Shown here: piece by piece, positions 1-7,747 of the stretch
Layout of the letters: the number at the start of each line of letters is the position of its first letter
Position numbering within the stretch: position 1 is the stretch's first letter
Source: Burkholderiales bacterium
Lineage (GTDB): Bacteria; Pseudomonadota; Gammaproteobacteria; Burkholderiales; Burkholderiaceae_F
Length of the DNA: 64,000 nt
Direction: 5' to 3'
NCBI GenBank assembly: GCA_020248865.1
Contig: JADCGS010000033.1
Coordinates: forward strand, 1-64,000
The notes under the pieces: model-generated
The model's input: only the letters and a program-made list of their open reading frames with translations
What the model was told of the DNA's origin: nothing
Databases searched by the model: none
Made by a program: the position numbers and the translations under genes

Positions 1-66
1 CCCCAGACCCCAGACCCCAGACCCCAGACCCCGGACCCCAGACCCCAGACCCCAGACCCCAGACCC
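1..66. repeat. Tandem heptamer repeat (CCCCAGA)n
   Basis: About nine consecutive copies of CCCCAGA, one of them varied to CCCCGGA, open the window and then decay into CCCCGG/CCCGGG runs up to about position 90. The array probably continues to the left of the window. It is non-coding and lies about 100 bases upstream of the first gene. The strand bias (C-rich top, G-rich bottom) could allow G-quadruplex formation on the minus strand. Confidence 0.85.
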
Positions 67-171
67 CGGCCCCGGCCCGGGCCCGGGCCTCCGCCGCCCG
101 GGCCGCACTGTCGTCGGGAGGCGACAGCGCGGCGGCTAAGCTACGCGTCCCTGTGTTGCCGGCCGCCCGCC

Positions 172-1476
172 ATGGACGCTGCGCTTCTGCTGTTGCTCAT
201 CTTCATCAATGGTCTGTTCGCGATGTCCGAGATCGCGCTGGTGACCGCGCGCAAGGCGCGGCTGCAGGCGCTGGTCGAGGACGGCGATCTGGGGGCCGCC
301 GCGGCGCTCGCGCTCAACGAGCACCCGACCCGGTTTCTCTCGACCATCCAGGTGGGCATCACCTCGATCGGCGTGCTGTCGGGCATCGTCGGCGAGGCCA
401 CGCTGGCCGAGCCGCTGGGCCGCTGGCTGGTGGCGACTTTCGCCCTCGATCCCGAGACCACCCGCTGGGTGGCCACCGCGCTGGTGGTGGTGCTGGTGAC
501 CTATGCCTCGATCGTGCTGGGCGAGCTCGTGCCCAAGCGCGTTGCCCAGATGGGGCCCGAGCGCATCGCCCGGCTGGTGGCGCGGCCGATCCGCGGACTG
601 GCGGCGTTCGCCTCGCCGTTCGTGCGCCTGCTGTCGTTCTCCACCGAGGTGCTGCTCAGGCTGCTGCGGGTGCGCGACACCAGCGCCAATGCGGTGACCG
701 AGGAGGAGATCCAGGCCCTGATCGAGGAGGGCTCGGAGTCCGGCGTGATCGACGAGCAGGAGCGCGCCATGGTGCGCAACGTGTTCCGTCTGGACGACCG
801 CCAGATTGCCGGCCTGATGACGCCGCGCTCGGACATCGTCTACCTCGACCTCGAAGACCCGATCGACGACAACCTCGCCAAGGTGGTCGCCTCCGAGCAC
901 GCCCGCTTTCCGGTCTGCCGCGGCAGCCTGCGCGACGTGGTGGGCGTGGTGAGTGCGCGCCAGCTTCTGCGGCAGTCCGTGCAGGACCGCAAGGTCGACC
1001 TGACCGCCGCGCTGCAGCCGGCGGTGTTCGTGCCCGAGTCGCTGACCGGCATGGAGCTGCTCGAGAACTTCCGTTCGGCGCCCTCGCACACCGCGCTGGT
1101 GGTGGACGAGTACGGCGAGGTGCAGGGGCTGGTGACGCCGCAGGACCTGTTCGAGGCCATCGCCGGCGAGTTCAAGACCACCACGCCCGACGACGCCTGG
1201 GCGGTGCAGCGCAAGGACGGCAGTTGGCTGCTCGACGGCCTGATCCCGATCCCCGAACTCAAGGACCGCCTGAACCTGGACAGCGTGCCCGAAGAGGAGC
1301 TGGGCCGCTACAACACCCTGTCCGGGATGATGATGCTGCTGCTGGGTCGCGTGCCGCACACCTCCGATGCGGCCGACTGGGAGGGCTGGCGCTTCGAGAT
1401 CGTCGATATGGATCGCAAGCGCATCGACAAGGTGCTCGCCACCCGGCTGCCGGAGCCCGTCGAGGCGAGCGGCTGA
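172..1476 (+). CDS. Hemolysin-family CNNM/CBS-domain membrane protein (CorC/HlyC type)
   Basis: This 434-aa protein has the usual order of the YtfL/CorB/HlyC family. An N-terminal CNNM (DUF21) membrane domain covers about residues 1-180 and begins with a hydrophobic helix (LLLLLIFINGLFAMSEIAL). A CBS-domain pair follows (about 200-335, including LVVDEYGEVQGLVTPQDLFE), then a C-terminal CorC/HlyC transporter-associated domain (about 345-430, with DGLIPIPELKDRL). Members sit in the inner membrane and are linked to Mg2+/Co2+ efflux or related cation and polyamine homeostasis; a haemolytic role is not implied. The ATG at 172 gives a complete N-terminal membrane helix. It stands alone, upstream of the cytochrome cluster, with no sign of co-transcription. 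The ion transported cannot be told from the sequence. Confidence 0.9.
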   Translation: MDAALLLLLIFINGLFAMSEIALVTARKARLQALVEDGDLGAAAALALNEHPTRFLSTIQVGITSIGVLSGIVGEATLAEPLGRWLVATFALDPETTRWVATALVVVLVTYASIVLGELVPKRVAQMGPERIARLVARPIRGLAAFASPFVRLLSFSTEVLLRLLRVRDTSANAVTEEEIQALIEEGSESGVIDEQERAMVRNVFRLDDRQIAGLMTPRSDIVYLDLEDPIDDNLAKVVASEHARFPVCRGSLRDVVGVVSARQLLRQSVQDRKVDLTAALQPAVFVPESLTGMELLENFRSAPSHTALVVDEYGEVQGLVTPQDLFEAIAGEFKTTTPDDAWAVQRKDGSWLLDGLIPIPELKDRLNLDSVPEEELGRYNTLSGMMMLLLGRVPHTSDAADWEGWRFEIVDMDRKRIDKVLATRLPEPVEASG

Positions 1477-1597
1477 ACAGGACGGGCCGCCGGATTCGGC
1501 CCTTGCCGCGGCGGGGCTTCTGGTGGCCTTGTCCAGCCTGCGTTCAGAGCAAGACCGTACAAGGTGCCGCGGGCCCCGCCCCGGCGCGTTGGCGCCG

Positions 1598-1611
1598 GTG
1601 ATCTAGGTCAA
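1598..1611. promoter_or_regulatory. Candidate FNR/Dnr-type box
   Basis: GTGATCTAGGTCAA matches the FNR/CRP-family anaerobic consensus TTGAT-N4-ATCAA at 8 of 10 half-site positions, and it matches the GTCAA right half common in Dnr/Nnr sites. It lies 128 bases upstream of the 11-heme cytochrome start, in the only intergenic region before the electron-transfer cluster. The match is seen; regulation by an FNR-type protein is inference. Confidence 0.45.
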
Positions 1612-1739
1612 TCGGACGCGCATACCTCCATGGGAGCATCCCTTTCGTGAGCGCGACGGGAGGGAACCTGGGACGCGCCCGCCAACCGACCGCGCGCCGC
1701 CCGACCGGCCGCGCGGCACCAGCCAATCGCGGAATCGTC

Positions 1740-2966
1740 ATGCGGCCCCTGTTGATCCTCGCGCTGATTCTTGCGGCAGCGCTCGGCACGGCCGATCCGG
1801 CAGCAGCCCAGGCCGGACCGAACGATGCGTGCCTGATGTGCCACAGCGACCTGAGCGCCAAGGGCAGCACCGGCAAGGTCATCGGTGTCGACAAGGCCAA
1901 GTTCGGCGCCTCGGCGCACGGCGGCTTCGTCAAGTGCGTCGACTGCCACACCGACACGGCGGTGGACAAGCTGCCGCATGCGCCCCAGCTCGAGCCGGTT
2001 GCCTGCCAGAGCTGTCATGCGCAGGCCGTGGCCGAGTACCAGGGCACCCCGCACGCCAAGCCGGGGGCCGGCGGCAAGGCGGCCGTGGCCGACTGCGCGA
2101 GCTGCCACGGCGCCGCGCACGAAGTGCTGAAGTCGACCCAGACCGCCTCGCTGACGCACCGCCTGAACATCCAAACCACCTGCGGCAGTTGCCACGGCAG
2201 CCAGCCGGTGGCGCAGCAGGCGGCCATGCCGGGCGGCAACGTGCAGGCCAAGTACCACGACAGCATCCACGGCCAGTTGCTCAAGGGCCAGGGCGGCTAC
2301 TCCGAGCAGGCGCCCAACTGCGTGTCCTGCCACGGCGCCCACGGCATCCTGCCCAAGGGCGACGAGAAGAGCCGGGTGGCGCGCGCCAACATCGTCGACA
2401 CCTGCGGCGGCTGCCACCAGCGCGAGAAGATCGTGTTCGACAAGGGCGCGCACGGCAAGCTGCGCCAGGCCGGCATCACTGCCGGTCCCAACTGCGCCGA
2501 CTGCCACGGCTCGCATGCCATCCCGGCCAGCACGCAGTCCGACTGGCAGGTGGCGACGATCAACCAGTGCGGCGGCTGCCACTCCGACCTGCTCAAGAGC
2601 TATCACCTGACCTACCACGGCAAGGTGACCAACCTCGGCTTCAGCCAGATGGCCACCTGCGCCTCCTGCCACGGCGCGCACGACGTACGCCCGGCGAGCG
2701 ACCCGCTGTCGCCGACGCACAAGGACAACATCGTCGCCATGTGCGGCAACTGCCACCAGAACTCGAGCGTGCAGTTCGCCTCCTGGGACCCGCATCCGCA
2801 GCCGGCCAACCGCGAGCGCAGCATCACGCTGTACTACACCAGCATCTTCATGAACGTCCTGCTGGCCGGCGTGTTCGCCTTCTTCGGCCTGCATACCCTC
2901 CTGTGGGCCTACCGCTCGTTCCGGGTGGTGCAGGAGCGCCGGCGCAAGGGCGGCGGCCACGGCTGA
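1740..2966 (+). CDS. Undecaheme c-type cytochrome with C-terminal membrane anchor
   Basis: The 408-aa product has a signal peptide (start chosen at MRPLLILALILAAALG, ATG 1740; an upstream in-frame GTG at 1647 would prepend a charged, non-signal segment). It carries 11 CXXCH heme-attachment motifs spread from residue 31 to about 340 and one hydrophobic helix near residues 370-392, followed by a basic tail. This predicts a periplasmic multiheme domain tethered to the inner membrane. It is followed 25 bases later by a cytochrome b gene. Together they resemble, as two polypeptides, the cytochrome b plus multiheme architecture of quinol-oxidising proteins such as Geobacter CbcL, so a role passing electrons from the quinone pool to periplasmic carriers is inferred. 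I do not recognise a named orthologue. Confidence 0.9.
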   Translation: MRPLLILALILAAALGTADPAAAQAGPNDACLMCHSDLSAKGSTGKVIGVDKAKFGASAHGGFVKCVDCHTDTAVDKLPHAPQLEPVACQSCHAQAVAEYQGTPHAKPGAGGKAAVADCASCHGAAHEVLKSTQTASLTHRLNIQTTCGSCHGSQPVAQQAAMPGGNVQAKYHDSIHGQLLKGQGGYSEQAPNCVSCHGAHGILPKGDEKSRVARANIVDTCGGCHQREKIVFDKGAHGKLRQAGITAGPNCADCHGSHAIPASTQSDWQVATINQCGGCHSDLLKSYHLTYHGKVTNLGFSQMATCASCHGAHDVRPASDPLSPTHKDNIVAMCGNCHQNSSVQFASWDPHPQPANRERSITLYYTSIFMNVLLAGVFAFFGLHTLLWAYRSFRVVQERRRKGGGHG

Positions 2967-2991
2967 GGCAAGGGATCAAGGAGAGCACCAC

Positions 2992-3870
2992 ATGGCCAGC
3001 ACGTCCGTACCGATCGGCAGCACCGCCCACTCGACCGTCGAGAGCGGCCGCTTCTACCGCCGCTTCAAGCCGTACCAGCGGCTGATGCACGCGATCCTGA
3101 TGTTCACGTTCATCGGCTGCTCGCTGTCGGGCCTGCCCCTGCTGTTCCCGTACACCGGCTGGGCCGAAGGCCTGGTGCGGCTGTTCGGCGGCTTCGAGGG
3201 CGCGGCGCTGGTGCACCGCGTGTGCGCCACGCTGATGTGCGTGGTGTTCGCCCTGCATGTGCTCGAAGTGGTGATCCGCATCGCCCGCGACGGCCTGCTC
3301 AACGTCCTGTGGGGCCCGAACTCGATGGTGCCGCAGCCGGTGGACATCGTGCAGATGTTCCGGCATGTCAAGTGGTTCGTGGGCAAGGGCGAGCGGCCCC
3401 AGTTCGACCGCTACACGTACTGGGAGAAGTTCGACTACATGGCGGTGTTCTGGGGCATGTTCATCATCGGCGGCTCGGGCCTGCTGCTGTGGTTCCCGGA
3501 GTACTGGTCGTCGTGGGGACTGCCCGGCTGGGCCTTCAACATCGCCACGCTGGTGCACGGTCACGAGGCGCTGCTGGCGATCGGCTTCATCTTCACCATC
3601 CACTTCTTCAACGGCCACCTGCGGCCGGAAAAATTCCCGATGGACAAGGTGGTGTTCACCGGTTCCCTGCCCGAGCACGAACTGAAAGAAGAGCGGCCGC
3701 TGGAGTACGCGCGGCTGGTGCGCGAGGGCCGGCTGCAGGCGCTCGAGACCGAGGCGCCGACACCGACGACCAACACCGTGAGCACCGTGGTGGGCGGCCT
3801 TGGCCTGGCGCTCGGCATCCTGACCATGGTGCTGATCTTCGCGGGCCTGGCTTCGCACCTGTTCGATTGA
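2992..3870 (+). CDS. Formate-dehydrogenase-gamma-type cytochrome b
   Basis: A 292-aa integral membrane protein with about five hydrophobic segments, the last at the extreme C terminus. It resembles FdnI/HydC/thiosulfate-reductase cytochrome b subunits, which bind two b hemes and exchange electrons with quinones. Candidate ligands are H33 (LMHAILMF), H75, H89, H189/H191 (VHGHEALL) and H204 (IHFFNGHL). The N terminus is polar, with no signal peptide. It lies just after the 11-heme cytochrome with a good ribosome site (AAGGAGAG), so the two form one transcription unit. It probably takes electrons from menaquinol or ubiquinol and passes them to the neighbouring multiheme protein. The family is clear; the electron partner is inferred from position. 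Confidence 0.88.
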   Translation: MASTSVPIGSTAHSTVESGRFYRRFKPYQRLMHAILMFTFIGCSLSGLPLLFPYTGWAEGLVRLFGGFEGAALVHRVCATLMCVVFALHVLEVVIRIARDGLLNVLWGPNSMVPQPVDIVQMFRHVKWFVGKGERPQFDRYTYWEKFDYMAVFWGMFIIGGSGLLLWFPEYWSSWGLPGWAFNIATLVHGHEALLAIGFIFTIHFFNGHLRPEKFPMDKVVFTGSLPEHELKEERPLEYARLVREGRLQALETEAPTPTTNTVSTVVGGLGLALGILTMVLIFAGLASHLFD

Positions 3871-3898
3871 CGCGGCGACTGCTGCCATCGTCCAGACC

Positions 3899-3932
3899 GC
3901 CGCCGTCGCGTACGGCGGCACTTTCTTCTCTC
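3899..3932 (+). terminator. Hairpin with pyrimidine tract after the cytochrome b gene
   Basis: GCCGCCGT and ACGGCGGC form a perfect 8-bp stem around a 5-base loop, followed by ACTTTCTTCTCTC. It begins 29 bases after the cytochrome b stop codon, consistent with a factor-independent terminator whose T tract is interrupted. The remaining 266 bases to the next gene show nothing recognisable. Confidence 0.5.
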
Positions 3933-4198
3933 GCCGGACCGGCGACCGCAGGAGCCATGACCCGGGACCGGGTGCGCGCCGCGACCTGCCGCCGGTCGGA
4001 CGGGAACGGCCGCGTCAGCCGTGCCGGCCACGGCCGCATGGGGCTGCAAGTCAACCCGACGGTGCACCAAGACGTGAGGTCATGCTCCGGTTTCAAGCAG
4101 GCAAGTCGCCCAGTCCCCCTTGCCCCGCGCCGTGATGCCGTCAGCGGCGCGTGCGGCTCCCACCTGTCGATGGCATTGTTTCTCGAGGAGTACCAAGC

Positions 4199-4480
4199 AT
4201 GAAGAAGTCGCTGATCACCCTGGCGCTGGCGTCGGCCGGGCTCGTCCTGGCCGGCCCTGCGCTGGCCTCGGAGGACCTGGCCAAGGCCAATGGCTGCCAG
4301 ACCTGCCATGACGCCAACAAGAAAAAGATGGCGCCGTCCAACAAGGATCTGGCCGCCAAGCACAAGGGCAAGGCCGATGTCGACGCCATCGTGGCCAGTC
4401 TGAAGGCCGGCAAGGGCCATCCGGCCGTCAAGGGCAGCGACGCCGACCTCAAGGCGATCGTCGGCTGGATGCTCAAGTAA
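4199..4480 (+). CDS. Small monoheme cytochrome c (class I type)
   Basis: A 93-aa precursor: Sec signal peptide (about residues 1-24, ending ALAS), one heme motif CQTCH at 33-37, and Met residues at 44 and 91 that could be the distal ligand. The ATG at 4199 is chosen because it begins the signal peptide (MKKSLITLALA) and has GAGGAG seven bases upstream. The mature protein is about 70 aa, the size of a small c551/c5-type periplasmic shuttle. It probably carries electrons between the inner-membrane cytochrome module upstream and the outer-membrane conduit downstream; that role is inferred from location. It has its own terminator and is likely transcribed alone. Confidence 0.9.
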   Translation: MKKSLITLALASAGLVLAGPALASEDLAKANGCQTCHDANKKKMAPSNKDLAAKHKGKADVDAIVASLKAGKGHPAVKGSDADLKAIVGWMLK

Positions 4481-4501
4481 TCCGGATTGCCGCAAACCCA
4501 A

Positions 4502-4526
4502 GGGCCGGCACTGCCGGCCTTTTTTT
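4502..4526 (+). terminator. Rho-independent terminator
   Basis: GGCCGGC-ACT-GCCGGCC is a perfect 7-bp GC stem with a 3-base loop, followed at once by seven T residues. It begins 22 bases after the small cytochrome c stop codon. Confidence 0.9.
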
Positions 4527-4671
4527 GCGGCGTCCTGCACAGCCTCGGACTTTCACCTGGCCGGCCGGCGCCGTTGACCCAGCACAACAAGGTTCCGCCC
4601 TCTCGGCCTAGCCTGTCGCTGGTTGTCCGGGCCGTGCCCGGCGGCAGCGGGCTTCACGAAGGGAGGATCTC

Positions 4672-5865
4672 ATGTCAGTTCATCGGTGGACCGCGATCCT
4701 GCTGGCGGCTGCGGCTCTTGGCCTTTCCGGCTGCACCACCAACCCGGGGAACGCGGCGGCGGATCAGTTCGTCGGCTCCGACAAGTGCAGCACCTGCCAC
4801 CAGGCCGAGTTCAAGTCCTGGCAGGCGACCTATCACAGCAAGATGGTGCAGCCGGCCGCGCAGGGCCTGCTCAAGGATGCGGTCGACGCCTGGGCCAAGG
4901 ACGGCAAGGGCAACGCCGGCCCGGCCAAGGGCAACATCGACGGCAAGGCCTACGCGCTGGCCGATGTGCAGATGGTCGTGGGCAGCAAGTGGAAGCAGCG
5001 CTACCTCGTCAAGAATCCGGCGACCGGCTATCACCAGTTCCTCGACAAACAGTGGAACAGCTACACCAAGCTGTGGGAGGGCTACGGCCAGAAGAACGAC
5101 TGGGAAACCCAGTGCACCACCTGCCACGTCACCGGCTACCGGGTGACGGAGTTCGACGAGAAGACCAGTTCGATCAGAAAGGCGAGCTTCGCCGAGAAGA
5201 ACATCGGCTGCGAGGCCTGCCATGGTCCGGGCGGCGCGCACGCGGCCAGCGGCAAGAAGACCGACATCTTCAACCCGCGCAATGCGCCCAAGGCCGAGGC
5301 CGACAAGGTCTGCGGCTACTGCCACATCCGGGTCGAGAACTACCGGTTCAAGACCGGCCAGGGCAGCGCCTCCGAGCAGTTGCCGCACCCGGTGGTGGGC
5401 CAGACCTATCGTGCGGGCCGTGACGACTGGACCCGGTGGTACCCGGACCAGGTGCTGCTGGTCGGCATCCAGCCCGAGGACCCGGTCAACAAGAACCATC
5501 CGAAGACCGACCTGGCCGACGCGTTCTTCATCGACGAGGCGGCGCAGAAGAGCGGCCTTTTCGAGGCGCGCAAGCATCACCAGCAGTACCAGGAACACCT
5601 GATGAGCAAGCATGCGAAATCCGGTGTTGCGGGCTGCAGCGACTGTCATTCGCCGCACAGCGTCAAGGGCAAGACCGTGGACGCGCTGGCCAGTTGCCAG
5701 GGCTGCCACGGCAACCAGTTCGATGCGCGGGCGATGATGCCGGGGCTGGCGCGCACGGCGGGCGATCTGTACATGCGCGCCCACACCTTCAACCCGAACC
5801 CGCGCAAGCCGCTCGGCGCCACCTCCAGCGACCTGAAGGAGCCGGTGTTCGCGCCGCGCCGGTAG
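4672..5865 (+). CDS. Hexaheme c-type cytochrome lipoprotein (cytochrome c554-like)
   Basis: The 397-aa precursor has a lipoprotein signal with lipobox LSGC (Cys21), so it should be membrane-anchored on the periplasmic side or the outer membrane. It has six CXXCH motifs: CSTCH near residue 40, CTTCH, CEACH and CGYCH in the middle, and CSDCH and CQGCH near the C terminus. The spacing, with KCSTCHQAEFKSW followed by a long heme-free stretch, recalls the cytochrome c554 fold used by many uncharacterised multiheme reductases. GGGAGGA lies five bases before the ATG. It stands between terminators, so it is probably a separate unit within the electron-transfer cluster. Its substrate or partner is unknown. 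Confidence 0.88.
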   Translation: MSVHRWTAILLAAAALGLSGCTTNPGNAAADQFVGSDKCSTCHQAEFKSWQATYHSKMVQPAAQGLLKDAVDAWAKDGKGNAGPAKGNIDGKAYALADVQMVVGSKWKQRYLVKNPATGYHQFLDKQWNSYTKLWEGYGQKNDWETQCTTCHVTGYRVTEFDEKTSSIRKASFAEKNIGCEACHGPGGAHAASGKKTDIFNPRNAPKAEADKVCGYCHIRVENYRFKTGQGSASEQLPHPVVGQTYRAGRDDWTRWYPDQVLLVGIQPEDPVNKNHPKTDLADAFFIDEAAQKSGLFEARKHHQQYQEHLMSKHAKSGVAGCSDCHSPHSVKGKTVDALASCQGCHGNQFDARAMMPGLARTAGDLYMRAHTFNPNPRKPLGATSSDLKEPVFAPRR

Positions 5866-5908
5866 ACGGTCCCCTGCCCAGCGGCGCGGGCGATGCGCCG
5901 CTACGAGG

Positions 5909-5937
5909 AAGGCCGGCGCGCGCCGGCCTTTGTTCTT
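5909..5937 (+). terminator. Rho-independent terminator
   Basis: AAGGCCGGCG and CGCCGGCCTT are exact inverse complements separated by two bases, so the real loop takes in the closing pairs. TGTTCTTG follows. It lies 44 bases after the hexaheme cytochrome stop. Confidence 0.75.
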
Positions 5938-6014
5938 GTGACGCGGCCCCGCTGGCTGGAGCGCGTCGTCCGCACTTCGTACACTGTCCGGAACTCTTGC
6001 CCGGATGTTCCACC

Positions 6015-7376
<1,362 letters not shown>

Positions 7377-7747
7377 CGGCGCGGGAGTGCCGCGCCCTCG
7401 CGCGACGACTGCGGCGGTCAAGGCCCGGCGGCCGGACCTCGGGATCCGCGACGCAGCCTCCGCAGGCGGGTCAACGGGATCGGTGCCCCGTTGCGCGTGC
7501 GGTAACGCCGCCGCGCCGCGGGGTGCGCCAGCGCAATAGGTTCCGCCCACGCTGGCGCTCGCCGGCCCTTTCTTGCCCTCGATCAATACCTCGCAGGGGA
7601 TAGCGGACACCATCCTGACCATCCGTTCGTGCCATCAGATCAAGAGCCCAGGTGCGGGCTGCACGGCCGAGCGCAGTTCGGAATTTGACGGGACCGGCAC
7701 GTTGTCACACAGCGCGGCCGGCTCGACGCAACGGGAGGGAGTTCATC
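7377..7747. other. Non-coding region before the outer-membrane cytochrome operon
   Basis: No convincing gene in 371 bases. At 7573-7586 TTGCC-CTCG-ATCAA matches an FNR-type site in its right half (5/5) and partly in its left half (3/5), 162 bases upstream of the decaheme start. The last 20 bases carry a strong ribosome site (GGGAGGGA). The region probably holds the promoter for the decaheme genes. Confidence 0.4.
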
